Assembly: GCA_021732665.1 (NCBI GenBank)
Contig: JAKFUL010000033.1
Span: forward strand, 1-64,000
Direction: 5' to 3'
DNA: 64,000 nucleotides
Source: Acetobacteraceae bacterium
Lineage (GTDB): Bacteria > Pseudomonadota > Alphaproteobacteria > Acetobacterales > Acetobacteraceae
Shown here: piece after piece, positions 7,588 to 15,801 of the stretch
Layout of the letters: every line of letters begins with the position of its first letter
Position numbering within the stretch: position 1 is the first letter of the stretch
Notes under the pieces: model-generated
Told to the model about the DNA's origin: nothing
Databases searched by the model: none
What the model saw: the letters and a program-made list of their open reading frames with translations, nothing else
Position numbers and translations under genes: made by a program

Positions 7588-8310
7588 CTACTTGCCGCCA
7601 TCCACCACCAGCACCTGGCCGTTGATGTAGGCGGCCAGCGGGCTGGCCAGGAAGATCACGGCGTTGGCGATATCCGCCGCCTGCCCCAGCCGGCGGGCGG
7701 CGATACCGGCCAGCACCCGGGCCTGGCCCTCCGGCCCATAGCCCTCCCATTGCGCGATGCTGGCCGGGTTGGTCAGCATCAGCCCCGGCGCCACCGAATT
7801 GGCGGTGATGCCATGCGGCCCCAGCTCATGCGCCAATTGCCGCGTCAGACCGATCAGCCCATGCTTGGCGCTGGTATAGGCCTGGATGCCGGTGCGGCTG
7901 GGCTGCAGCCCCGCGCCCGAGGATATCGTGATGATGCGGCCCGACTTCGCCGCCTTCATCCCCGGCGCCACCGCCTTTGCCAGCAGGAAATGCGCATGCA
8001 GGTTGATGGCGATGATGGCGTGCCAGTCTTCCTCCGGCACCTCCTCCAGCGGCCGATGAACCTGGCCGCGCACACCGCCGGCATTGCTGACCAGCACGTC
8101 CACCGGCCGGCCTATGGCCGCCACCCAGCGCGCCGCCTCGCCCGGCGCGGTCAGGTCGGCGGCGTGGCCGATCCCGGGCAGGCCCTCGCCATGCAGGTCG
8201 GTGCTGTGCACCACCGCGCCCAGGCTGAGAAACAGCTCGGCCGTCGCGCGGCCGAAGCCATGGCCGGCGCCGGTCACGGCCACGATCTTTCCGTCGAAAC
8301 GCATGTCCAT
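7588..8310 (-). CDS. SDR-family oxidoreductase
   Basis: This 240-residue classical short-chain dehydrogenase has the cofactor motif TGAGHGFG at residues 13-20, SNAG near 75-78 and the catalytic set Ser131, Tyr145 and Lys149. The C-terminus ends in INGQVLVVDGGK, as in 3-oxoacyl-ACP-reductase-like SDRs. Asp38 after the second strand suggests NAD(H) preference. The frame stays open upstream, but family similarity begins at MDMRFDGK; 8304 is an alternative start. It is divergent from the EamA exporter and ends eight bases from the convergent quinone oxidoreductase. The substrate is unknown. Confidence 0.87.
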   Translation of the reverse strand: MDMRFDGKIVAVTGAGHGFGRATAELFLSLGAVVHSTDLHGEGLPGIGHAADLTAPGEAARWVAAIGRPVDVLVSNAGGVRGQVHRPLEEVPEEDWHAIIAINLHAHFLLAKAVAPGMKAAKSGRIITISSGAGLQPSRTGIQAYTSAKHGLIGLTRQLAHELGPHGITANSVAPGLMLTNPASIAQWEGYGPEGQARVLAGIAARRLGQAADIANAVIFLASPLAAYINGQVLVVDGGK

Positions 8311-8386
8311 GGCGGCACTGCAATGCATCGCGGCCATGCGCGCAAGGGGAGGGGCGAAACCCATCCCCCGCATGCACAATGCGGCC

Positions 8387-9247
8387 ATGGAGCAGCGAAC
8401 CGACAACCTGCGCGGCATGGCTTTCATGGCCGCCGCCGCCTGCGTCTTTTCCATCGAGGCGATCCTGGTCAGGATCATGATCGCCCGCGGCATTCCGGTG
8501 GAAACCCAGGTGCTGGTGCGCGCACTGGGCCAGGCGGCCTGGCTGATGCCCTGGGTGTTCAGCCGCGGCCGCGCGCTCTTCGCCACCCAACGCCTGAAGC
8601 TGCATATCCTGCGCGGCGTCTCCTCGGTGCTGACCTGGGGCTTCTACTACTGGTCCTTCACCCATCTCGACCTGGCCACCGCCACCGTTCTGTCCTTCAC
8701 CAACGTCATGTTCACCACCCTGCTGGCCCAGCCGGTGCTGGGCGAGAGGGTGGACATGGCGCGCTGGGCCGGCACCATCGCGGGGTTCCTGGGTGTGGCC
8801 GTCATGCTGCGGCCGGGGGCGGATGTGTCGCTGATGGGCGTGGCCATCGCGCTCGCCGCCGCGCTGTGCTGGTGCGGCATCACCCTCACCACGCGCAAGC
8901 TGACCCGCACCGACAGCACGCCCACCATCATCGCCTGGCTGTCGGTGGTGACCGTGCTCTGCGCCCTGCCGGTGGCGGTGTGGGGCTGGAAGCCGCTGGA
9001 CCTGGGTGACCTGGCCTGGTTGGCCGTCTTCGGCCTGGTCTGCCCCGCGATCATCGTGCTGGTGACGGAGGCGTTGCGGGCGGGCGAGGCCAGCGCGGTC
9101 GGCCCCTTCCAGTATCTGCGCCTGATCGTGATCGCCGCCCTGGGCTGGCTGCTCTTCGCCGAGATCCCCGATGGCTGGACCTTCCTCGGCGCCTTCTTCA
9201 TCCTCGGCGGTGCCGTGATCATCACGGTGGCGGAGGCGCGGCGGTGA
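8387..9247 (+). CDS. EamA/RhaT-type drug/metabolite exporter
   Basis: This 286-residue inner-membrane protein has ten predicted helices in two homologous EamA halves. In each half the penultimate helix carries the family's small-residue pattern (TATVLSFTNVMFTTLLA in the first, ASAVGPFQYLRLIVIAALGW in the second), followed by GERVDMARWAGTIAGFLGV and AEIPDGWTFLGAFFILGG. The family exports small metabolites, amino acids or drugs by proton exchange. The start at 8387 is chosen because similarity begins at MEQRTDNLRG; ATG 8372 is possible. No regulator lies next to it and the substrate is unknown. Confidence 0.88.
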   Translation: MEQRTDNLRGMAFMAAAACVFSIEAILVRIMIARGIPVETQVLVRALGQAAWLMPWVFSRGRALFATQRLKLHILRGVSSVLTWGFYYWSFTHLDLATATVLSFTNVMFTTLLAQPVLGERVDMARWAGTIAGFLGVAVMLRPGADVSLMGVAIALAAALCWCGITLTTRKLTRTDSTPTIIAWLSVVTVLCALPVAVWGWKPLDLGDLAWLAVFGLVCPAIIVLVTEALRAGEASAVGPFQYLRLIVIAALGWLLFAEIPDGWTFLGAFFILGGAVIITVAEARR

Positions 9248-9287
9248 GCGCTTGCGGGAAAGCCGCAAAAGGGGCACCTCCAGCGCC

Positions 9288-10298
9288 ATGAGCCAGACCA
9301 TTGCCACCGATGTCGCGATCATCGGCGCCGGCCCCGCCGGTCTCTTCGCCGTCTTCGAATGCGGCATGCTGAAGATGCGCTGCGTGCTGATCGACACGCT
9401 GGAGGGCACGGGCGGGCAATGCGCCGCGCTCTATCCCGAGAAGCCGATCTATGACGTGCCCGCCTATCCCTCCATCCTGGCCGGCGAGCTGATCGAGCGG
9501 CTGGAGGCGCAGGCCGCGCCCTTCGCGCCGCAAAAATTCCTGGGGCAACGCGTGGATGGCCTGGCACGGAACGGCGAGGATTTCGTGCTGACCACCAGCG
9601 CGGGCAATGTGGTGCAGGCCCGCGCCGTGCTCATCGCCGCCGGCGCCGGCGCCTTCGGCCCCAACCGCCCACCGCTGGAAGGCCTGCCGGCCTTCGAGGC
9701 GACTGGCGCCGTGCGCTACCTGGTCACCAGGCGGGAGGATTTTCGCGGCAAGCGCGTGGTCATCGCCGGCGGCGGCGACAGCGCGGTGGATTGGGCGCTG
9801 TCGCTGAAGGATATTGCGCGCGTCACCATGGTGCACCGGCGACCCAAATTCCGCGCCGCTCCCGAAAGCACGGCCCAGCTGGAAGCCGCCGCCGCCCGCG
9901 GCGAGATCGAGATGGCCATCCCCTATCAGCTGCACGGCCTGGAAGGCGATGATGGCGCGCTGAAGGCGGTGGTCCTGGCCACGCTGAAGGGCGAGGAGAA
10001 GCGCGTCGAGGCCGACCACCTGCTGGCCTTCTTCGGCCTGTCGATGGAACTCGGCCCGATCGCCGAATGGGGGCTGGGGCTGGAGAAAAGCCACATCACG
10101 GTCAATCCCGCGACGCTGGAGACCAATATCCCGGGCGTGCACGCCATCGGCGACATCGCCACCTACCCGGGCAAGCTGAAGCTCATCCTGCAAGGCTTCT
10201 CCGAGGCCGCGATGGCGGCCCACGCCATCCACCCCCGGGTCTTCCCGGGCGAGGCGCTGCATTTCGAATATTCCACCAGCAAGGGCGTGGTGGTGTAG
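9288..10298 (+). CDS. Thioredoxin-reductase-like ferredoxin/flavodoxin-NADP+ reductase
   Basis: This 336-residue flavoprotein has two Rossmann domains: an FAD motif GAGPAG at residues 13-18 and an NADP motif GGGDSAVDWAL. A C-terminal GVHAIGDIATYPG segment binds FAD. The redox-active CxxC of thioredoxin reductase is absent, and the GGQCAALYPEKPIYDVP segment is characteristic of the type 2 (YumC-like) ferredoxin-NADP+ reductases. It should shuttle electrons between NADPH and ferredoxin or flavodoxin. The ATG at 9288 was chosen because the 12 residues after an upstream TTG have no family match. It converges with the OmpA-like gene, leaving a 6-base gap. Confidence 0.85.
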   Translation: MSQTIATDVAIIGAGPAGLFAVFECGMLKMRCVLIDTLEGTGGQCAALYPEKPIYDVPAYPSILAGELIERLEAQAAPFAPQKFLGQRVDGLARNGEDFVLTTSAGNVVQARAVLIAAGAGAFGPNRPPLEGLPAFEATGAVRYLVTRREDFRGKRVVIAGGGDSAVDWALSLKDIARVTMVHRRPKFRAAPESTAQLEAAAARGEIEMAIPYQLHGLEGDDGALKAVVLATLKGEEKRVEADHLLAFFGLSMELGPIAEWGLGLEKSHITVNPATLETNIPGVHAIGDIATYPGKLKLILQGFSEAAMAAHAIHPRVFPGEALHFEYSTSKGVVV

Positions 10299-10304
10299 CG
10301 CCGC

Positions 10305-12509
10305 CTACCGGTCGGTCAGCCGCAGCTCGATCCGCCGGTTGCGGGCATAGGCTTCCGGCGTCTCCGCATTGTCCAGCGGCTGGTTGTCGCCGAAGGCCGC
10401 CGCCGCCACCCGGTTGGCCGGCAGCCCTTCCTGGATCAAGAGATTGGCCACCGCGATGGCCCGCGCCGCCGAAAGCTCCCAGTTCGAGGCGAAGCGCGGC
10501 GAGCGGATCGGCGTGCGATCGGCATGCCCGTCCACCCGCATCACCCAGGCGATCTCGGGCGGGATACGGCCGGCGATCTCGACCAGCACGCGGGTGAGTT
10601 GCCGCAACTGGCGTTCGCCGGCCACGCTGAGCTCGGCCGAGGCGGGCGGGAACAGGACCTCGGACTGGAAGACGAAGCGGTCACCCACGATCCGCACCTC
10701 CGGCCGATCGCCCAGCACCTGGCGGACGCGGCCGAAGAAATCGCTGCGGTAGCGGGTCAGCTCCTCCACCCGCGCGGCCAGGGCGGCATTGAGCTGGCCG
10801 CGCAGCGTGGCGATCTGCGCCTCGCTGTCGCGATCGCGGTCATCGGCGGCGTCCAGCAGATTGGCCAGGCGGTTGAGCTGCTCGCGCAGATCGGTGAGTT
10901 GCCGGGTCAGCAGGGCGATTTCGGCGCGGGCGGCCTCCGAGAGCCTGGTCTGCCCGGCCAGGTCGGACTCGGCCGAGGTCCTTCGGGCGGCTTCCGCCCG
11001 CACATCGCGCTGCAGCTGCTCGCGCAGCGCGTTCAGCCGCTCGATCTCGGCGGTGGCCCGGGCCAGATCGGCCAGCCGCAGCGCCACCGTCGCGCGGTCG
11101 GCCCGCACGGTCTGGTCGAGCAGGCGAAGCTCCTCGCGCAGCGCCGCCTGCTGGCGTTCGGCCAGCGCCAGGGCGGCGGCGGTCTCCGTCAGCTGGCGGC
11201 GCAGATTGGCCAGTTCCAGCCTGGCCGTCTCGGCCTGCCCGCGCAGATCGCCCAGCGCGCGCTCGGCCACCGCGCGGCCGTCGCGCTCGGCGCCCAGCGC
11301 GGCCCGCGCCGTGGTCAGCAGCCCTTGGGTTTCGGCGCCCTGGCGCTCCAGGGCGGTGATCCGCGCCTCGGCGGCGCTGCGGGCGCCGCGTTCGCCGGCC
11401 AGCGCGGCCTGGGTTTCCGCCAGCTGGCGGGCGGCGCCGGCGCCGGCCGCCTCGGCCTGGCCGCGGCCCGCGCGTTCCGCCGCCAGCGCCCCTTGCGCCT
11501 CGGCAAGCTGGCGCTCCAGCGCAGCGACACGTTGTTCCGCCTGGGCGCGCGCCCCGCGCTCGCCGGCCAGGGCGGCTTGCGCCTCGGCCAGTTGGCGGCT
11601 CAGCGCCGCGCCGGTGGCCTCGGCCCGGCCGCGGGTCTCGCGCTCGGCGCCCAGGGCGGCACTGCCCTCGCGCAGCTGGCGTTCCAGCGCGGCGCGGGCC
11701 TGGCGCTCGGCCAGCAGGGCGCCGGTCACCTCGGCGGCCTGCCGCTCCAGCGCCGCGCGGGCCTGGCGTTCGGTGTTCAGCGCGGCTTCCGCCTCGGCCA
11801 GCTGGCGGGCCAGGGCCGTGCTCCGGTCACGCCCCTGCGCCTCGGCCGCGGCGCGCAGCGCGGCCTCGGCCCGGGCTTCGGCCAGCTGGCGGGAGAGGGC
11901 GGCGCGCTCGGCCTCCAGCCTTGCCCTGGCCTCGCGCTCGGCGGCCAGGGTCTGGGCCATGTCGCGCGCCTCGCCCAGCGCGCGGTTGGTCTCGTTCAGG
12001 CGGCGCAGCTGGGTGGCGGCGTCGCCGGTCGCGGCCTCGGCCCGGCTCAGCGCCTCGGCCAGCGCCGCCTCCAGCCCGGTCAGCCGCTGCGCGTCGCCGC
12101 GCGTGGTCAGGCTGAGATCGCTCATGCGCGCCGCCAGCCGCGCCGCCTCGGCCTCCGCCACCTCGCGCGCCGTGGCGTCGCGCGCGGCCGCCTCGCGCGC
12201 GGTTTCCAGCGCCGCCGCCAGCCCGTCGCGCGCCACCAGCGCCTCGCGCAGCCGGGTATCGGCGCGGGTCAGCTGGCCGCGCAGCGATTCGGTCTGGCCC
12301 CGTTCCAGCGCCAGCATCTCGGCCAGCTCCGCCACCTGGCGGTTGAGGCGTTCCAGCGCGCGATCGCGCGAGCTCAGCGTGACGGAGAGAAACCCCTGCG
12401 CCAGCACGAAGACCAGCAGCACGAAGATGATGACCATCAGCAGGGTCGAGAGCGCGTCGACATAGCCGGGCCAGGGGTTCAGCGCCTCGCCGCGCGAGCG
12501 CCTGCTCAT
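10305..12509 (-). CDS. MotB/OmpA-like peptidoglycan-binding protein with long coiled coil
   Basis: This 734-residue protein has one N-terminal membrane helix (about residues 20-42) preceded by PWPGYVDALSTLL. Asp18 sits where MotB/ZorB/ExbD carry the proton-accepting Asp. Residues 45-585 are almost entirely predicted coiled coil. Within 208-389 the chain is built of units of 28 or 21 residues starting QLAEAQAALAGER-like, all multiples of seven. The C-terminus (about 590-734) is an OmpA-type peptidoglycan-binding domain with VDGHADRTPI and ARNRRIELRL. Its ATG overlaps the stop of the MotA/ExbB-like gene by one base, so the two are coupled and should form a proton-driven stator anchored to the cell wall. 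The role is unknown. Confidence 0.85.
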   Translation of the reverse strand: MSRRSRGEALNPWPGYVDALSTLLMVIIFVLLVFVLAQGFLSVTLSSRDRALERLNRQVAELAEMLALERGQTESLRGQLTRADTRLREALVARDGLAAALETAREAAARDATAREVAEAEAARLAARMSDLSLTTRGDAQRLTGLEAALAEALSRAEAATGDAATQLRRLNETNRALGEARDMAQTLAAEREARARLEAERAALSRQLAEARAEAALRAAAEAQGRDRSTALARQLAEAEAALNTERQARAALERQAAEVTGALLAERQARAALERQLREGSAALGAERETRGRAEATGAALSRQLAEAQAALAGERGARAQAEQRVAALERQLAEAQGALAAERAGRGQAEAAGAGAARQLAETQAALAGERGARSAAEARITALERQGAETQGLLTTARAALGAERDGRAVAERALGDLRGQAETARLELANLRRQLTETAAALALAERQQAALREELRLLDQTVRADRATVALRLADLARATAEIERLNALREQLQRDVRAEAARRTSAESDLAGQTRLSEAARAEIALLTRQLTDLREQLNRLANLLDAADDRDRDSEAQIATLRGQLNAALAARVEELTRYRSDFFGRVRQVLGDRPEVRIVGDRFVFQSEVLFPPASAELSVAGERQLRQLTRVLVEIAGRIPPEIAWVMRVDGHADRTPIRSPRFASNWELSAARAIAVANLLIQEGLPANRVAAAAFGDNQPLDNAETPEAYARNRRIELRLTDR
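11343..11888 (-). repeat. In-frame coiled-coil repeat array in the OmpA-like gene
   Basis: Codons 208-389 contain seven consecutive units with lengths 28, 21, 21, 28, 28, 28 and 28 residues. Each opens with Q-(L/A)-(A/R)-E and carries an ALxxER block at the same place. Because every unit is a whole number of heptads, gain or loss of a unit changes the rod length without breaking the coiled coil. Copy-number variation between strains is therefore plausible. Confidence 0.75.
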
Positions 12510-13627
12510 CAGCGGCGTTCCGCCTCGCTGATCGCGGTGATGGTGCGGGTGAGGATCTTTATTTCATTCCGCAGTTCGGCGGTGGCGTGGGCGCGGCCCT
12601 GGGCGGCGTCGTCCAGGATGCGGCCGAGCAGGATTTCCATGTTGCGCAGATTGGCCCGCGCGCCGTCATCCAGCGCCGGCTGGGCCATGGCGCCGGTGAT
12701 GGTGGCGTTCTGCTCGGCCACGCGCTGCATCAGCACCTGTGTCGCGCGCATCTGCTCCGTCAACACGGAAAGCCGCTCGGCGAGTTGGCCGATGGAGGCC
12801 GAGGTCGCGTTCCGCCCCTCCTCGCCGCGCGCCATGGTGGTTTGCAGCCCTTCCAGGTTCTCGGCGGTCTGTTCCAGCAGCGCGTGGACGTAGGCCGGGA
12901 TGGAGCCGCCATCGGCCTCCATGCCGCCGCCGGCGGAGATCCGGGTCAGCCCGGCCAGCCATTCCTCCAGCTCATTGAAAAAGCGATTCTGCGCCTGCCC
13001 CGCGGTGAGGTCCAGAAACCCCAGCACCAGCGCGCCCGCCAGGCCGAGCATGGAGGAGGAAAACGCGATGCTCATCCCCGCCAGCGGCTGGGCCAGGCCG
13101 GCCTTGAGCTGGTTGAACATGGCGTTCACGTCGCCGGTGCCGACATTCATCTCGCCGATCACATTGGCGACCGCCGAGATCGTCAGGATCAACCCCCAGA
13201 AGGTGCCGAGCAGGCCGAGGAAGATCAGCAGCGAGGTGGCGTAGCGCGAAATCTCCCGCGATTCATCCAGGCGCGAGGAAATGCCATCGAGCATCCCGCG
13301 CATCGCAGGCGCCGAGAGCGAGAATTTCTCCGAGCGCCGGGTCGCCAGAATGCTCGCCATCGGCGCCAGCAGCCGGGGCGTGGCCTGGGCCGGCGCGCCA
13401 TCGCGCGGGCGCTGAAACGCCTCGACCCACTCCACCTCGTCACGCAGCAGCACGACCTGGCGGATGTTCCAGGCGATGCCCAGGCCCATCACCGCGATGA
13501 TCACGCCATTGAGCAGCGGGTTGGAGGCGAAGGCCGCGAACAGCTCGGCATGCAGCAGGCCGACCAGCGCCAGCACGGCCACCAGGAAGGCCAGCATGCG
13601 CCAGAGGAAGACGGCCGGACGGGTCAT
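12509..13627 (-). CDS. MotA/TolQ/ExbB-type proton channel protein
   Basis: This 372-residue inner-membrane protein has two N-terminal helices (about residues 8-30 and 36-55), a cytoplasmic loop and two further helices. The latter carry the family signatures: LIFLGLLGTFWGLIL near residue 140 and PLAGMSIAFSSSMLGLAGAL near 182. A long, probably helical, cytoplasmic tail follows. MotA/ExbB pentamers conduct protons and drive a MotB/ExbD partner, here the overlapping OmpA-like gene. No flagellar, Tol or TonB genes lie nearby. The start at 13627 is 19 bases downstream of the acyl-CoA dehydrogenase stop, so it may be co-transcribed with the catabolic operon. Confidence 0.87.
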   Translation of the reverse strand: MTRPAVFLWRMLAFLVAVLALVGLLHAELFAAFASNPLLNGVIIAVMGLGIAWNIRQVVLLRDEVEWVEAFQRPRDGAPAQATPRLLAPMASILATRRSEKFSLSAPAMRGMLDGISSRLDESREISRYATSLLIFLGLLGTFWGLILTISAVANVIGEMNVGTGDVNAMFNQLKAGLAQPLAGMSIAFSSSMLGLAGALVLGFLDLTAGQAQNRFFNELEEWLAGLTRISAGGGMEADGGSIPAYVHALLEQTAENLEGLQTTMARGEEGRNATSASIGQLAERLSVLTEQMRATQVLMQRVAEQNATITGAMAQPALDDGARANLRNMEILLGRILDDAAQGRAHATAELRNEIKILTRTITAISEAERR

Positions 13628-13646
13628 AACCCAGGTATAACGTTTC

Positions 13647-14813
13647 TCAATAGCTTTTGGGCAGCCCCAAGACGCGCTCGGCGATATGGGCGCAGATCAG
13701 GTTGGGGCTGACCGGGGCGATCCAGGGGATATGGACCTCCCGGAGGTAGCGCTCGACATGGTATTCCCGGGCATAGCCGAAGCCGCCATGGGTCATGACG
13801 GCGTTCTGGCAGGCCTTGAGGCCCGCCTCGGCACCGAGATATTTCGCGGCGTTGGCCTGCGGGCCGCATTCCAGGCCGCGATCATAGCGGCTGGCGGCCT
13901 GCATCACCATCAGCCAGGCGGCTTCCAGCGCCATCCAATCCTGCGCCAGCGGGTTCTGCACGGCCTGGTTCTGGCCGATCTTGCGGCCGAAGACCTCGCG
14001 TTCCGCCGCATAGGCGGTGGCGCGGGCGAGTGCCACGCGGCCCAGCCCCACGGCCTCGGCGGCGATAAGGATGCGTTCGGGGTTCAGCCCGTGCAGGATT
14101 TGGCGGAAGCCGCGGCCCTCCTCACCGATCAGGTCCTCTGCGGGGATTTCGTAATCGGCGAAAAAAATCTCGTTCGAGTCGACGGCGGCGCGGCCCATCT
14201 TGTGGATTTCCCGCACCACGGCCCGCCCACGGTCCAGCGCGGTGTAGAACAGCGAGAGCCCGTCGGAGGGCTTCGCGCATCGCTCGATCGGCGTGGTGCG
14301 GGCCAGCAGCAGGATGCGGTCGGCGACCTGGGCGGTGCTGATCCAGACCTTCTGGCCATTGACGATGTAGCGGTCGCCGCGCCGTTCCGCCCGGGTCTTG
14401 AGGCGCGTGGTGTCCAGGCCGGTGGTCGGCTCGGTCACCCCGAAACAGGCCTTTTCGGCGCCGGCCACCAAAGGCGGCAGGAAACGCGCCTTCTGCTCGG
14501 CCGTGCCGAAGACGACGACGGGGTTGAGCCCGAAAATGTTCATATGGATGGCGCTGGCGCCCGACATCCCGGCACCGCTGGCGGAAATCGTCTCCATCAT
14601 GATCGCGGCCTCGGTGATGCCGAGGCCCGAGCCGCCATATTCCTCGGGAATGCAGATGCCCAAAAACCCGGCCTCCGCCACCGCGGCGTAGAATTCATGC
14701 GGGAAGCGCGCCTCCTCGTTCCGTGCCAGCCACCAGGCATCGTCGAACCGCGCGCAGAGGGCGGCCACGCCCTCGCGGATGGCGGCCTGGGTCTCGTTGG
14801 GTTCGAGGTCCAT
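13647..14813 (-). CDS. Acyl-CoA dehydrogenase
   Basis: This 388-residue flavoenzyme shows the ACAD layout: an N-terminal helical domain with GFLGICIPEEYGGSGLG, a central beta domain with CFGVTEPTTGLDTT and IVNGQKVWISTA, and a C-terminal helical domain. Glu350 in THGGFGYAREYHVER aligns with the catalytic base of medium-chain dehydrogenases. It should introduce the alpha,beta double bond in an acyl-CoA, passing electrons to ETF. It starts directly after the Bug receptor stop with no gap and closes the catabolic operon that begins with the GMC oxidoreductase. Chain-length or branching preference cannot be read. Confidence 0.9.
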   Translation of the reverse strand: MDLEPNETQAAIREGVAALCARFDDAWWLARNEEARFPHEFYAAVAEAGFLGICIPEEYGGSGLGITEAAIMMETISASGAGMSGASAIHMNIFGLNPVVVFGTAEQKARFLPPLVAGAEKACFGVTEPTTGLDTTRLKTRAERRGDRYIVNGQKVWISTAQVADRILLLARTTPIERCAKPSDGLSLFYTALDRGRAVVREIHKMGRAAVDSNEIFFADYEIPAEDLIGEEGRGFRQILHGLNPERILIAAEAVGLGRVALARATAYAAEREVFGRKIGQNQAVQNPLAQDWMALEAAWLMVMQAASRYDRGLECGPQANAAKYLGAEAGLKACQNAVMTHGGFGYAREYHVERYLREVHIPWIAPVSPNLICAHIAERVLGLPKSY

Positions 14814-15782
14814 TTAATCCGCCTGGATATTGGCGCTGCGCACCACCGCCCCCCAGCGCGCCCGCTCCTCCATGTAGAAGCGCGCCATGTCGGCCGGCGA
14901 GGGCGAGGTCTCGATATCCACGCCACCCTCGGTGATGCGGGCGCGCAGCACGGGGTCGGACATGGCGCCGTTCAGCGCCGCATGCAGCGCCGCCACCCGC
15001 TCGGGCGGCGTGCCGCCGGTGGCGAAAAGCGCGAACCAGGTCGCCGCCTGCACCGAGGGGAAGCCGGCCTCGGCCGTGGTCGGCAGGTTGGGCAGGGCGG
15101 CGCTGCGCGTCGGGCTGGCGATGGCCAGCGCCCGGATGGTGCCGGCCTCGACCTGCGGCTGCATGGGGGCCAGGGCATTGGTGAACATCTGCACCCGGCC
15201 GGCCACGAGGTCGCTCAGCAGGGGGCCGGTGCCGCGATAGGGGATGTGTTCCATCTCCACCCCCATCGCCTGGGCCAGCATGGCCGAGGCGAGGTGGGAG
15301 GTGGTGCCGACGCCGGAGGAGGCATAGTTGATCGGCGGATTGGCGCGGCGCGCCACCACCTGCAATTCCGCCAGCGTGCGGGCCGGCACGCCGGGATGCA
15401 CGGTGATGATATTGGCGCCCGAGGCCATCATGCCGATCGGCGCGAACCCCGCCACCGGGTCATAGGGCACGCGGCGATGGACGAAGCTGTTGATCACCAG
15501 GCTACCCGAGCCGCCGAGCAGCAAGGTGTAGCCATCGGGCGGCGCCTTGGCGACCATCTCGCTGCCCAGCACGCCGCCGGCGCCGCCGCGGTTTTCCACC
15601 ACGATGGATTGCCCCAGCCGCGCCGCCATGCCCTCGGCCACCTGGCGGCCGATGATGTCGTTGGTGCCGCCGGGGGCGAAGGGGATGATCATGCGCAAGG
15701 GGCGGTCGGGCACCCAGGCGGGGGCGTTCTGCGCCAGGGCCGGGGTGGCCAGGGCGGAGGCGAGAAGGGCGCGGCGCTTCAC
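14814..15782 (-). CDS. Bug-family (TctC-type) periplasmic substrate-binding protein
   Basis: This 322-residue protein has a Sec/Tat-like signal (KRRALLASALATPALAQ) and the Bug-family landmarks: a PLRMIIPFAPGGTNDIIGRQ strand-loop and VVENRGGAGGVLGSE, which bind a carboxylate ligand. It starts at GTG 15782. The tctA/tctB membrane genes of a tripartite tricarboxylate transporter are absent here, so it is an orphan receptor that may dock to a permease elsewhere or act in sensing. Its place in the CoA-transferase/acyl-CoA dehydrogenase operon suggests that its ligand is the acid activated by those enzymes. Confidence 0.9.
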   Translation of the reverse strand: MKRRALLASALATPALAQNAPAWVPDRPLRMIIPFAPGGTNDIIGRQVAEGMAARLGQSIVVENRGGAGGVLGSEMVAKAPPDGYTLLLGGSGSLVINSFVHRRVPYDPVAGFAPIGMMASGANIITVHPGVPARTLAELQVVARRANPPINYASSGVGTTSHLASAMLAQAMGVEMEHIPYRGTGPLLSDLVAGRVQMFTNALAPMQPQVEAGTIRALAIASPTRSAALPNLPTTAEAGFPSVQAATWFALFATGGTPPERVAALHAALNGAMSDPVLRARITEGGVDIETSPSPADMARFYMEERARWGAVVRSANIQAD

Positions 15783-15801
15783 TGGGTCGATCCTCGACGG
15801 G

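Noticed and set aside
10524-12893. Long open plus-strand frames opposite the OmpA-like and ExbB-like genes.
   Set aside because: They are antisense to strongly supported coiled-coil and channel genes, are rich in Gly/Gln/Ala/Arg and show no domain. The repetitive DNA of the coiled coil explains the open frames.
10305-13627. Zorya-type anti-phage system (ZorA/ZorB).
   Set aside because: The MotA-like and OmpA-domain proteins fit ZorA/ZorB loosely, but no ZorC, ZorD or ZorE helicase/nuclease genes are adjacent (the neighbours are a flavoprotein and an acyl-CoA dehydrogenase), and the long coiled coil lies in the OmpA-domain protein rather than in the channel protein.
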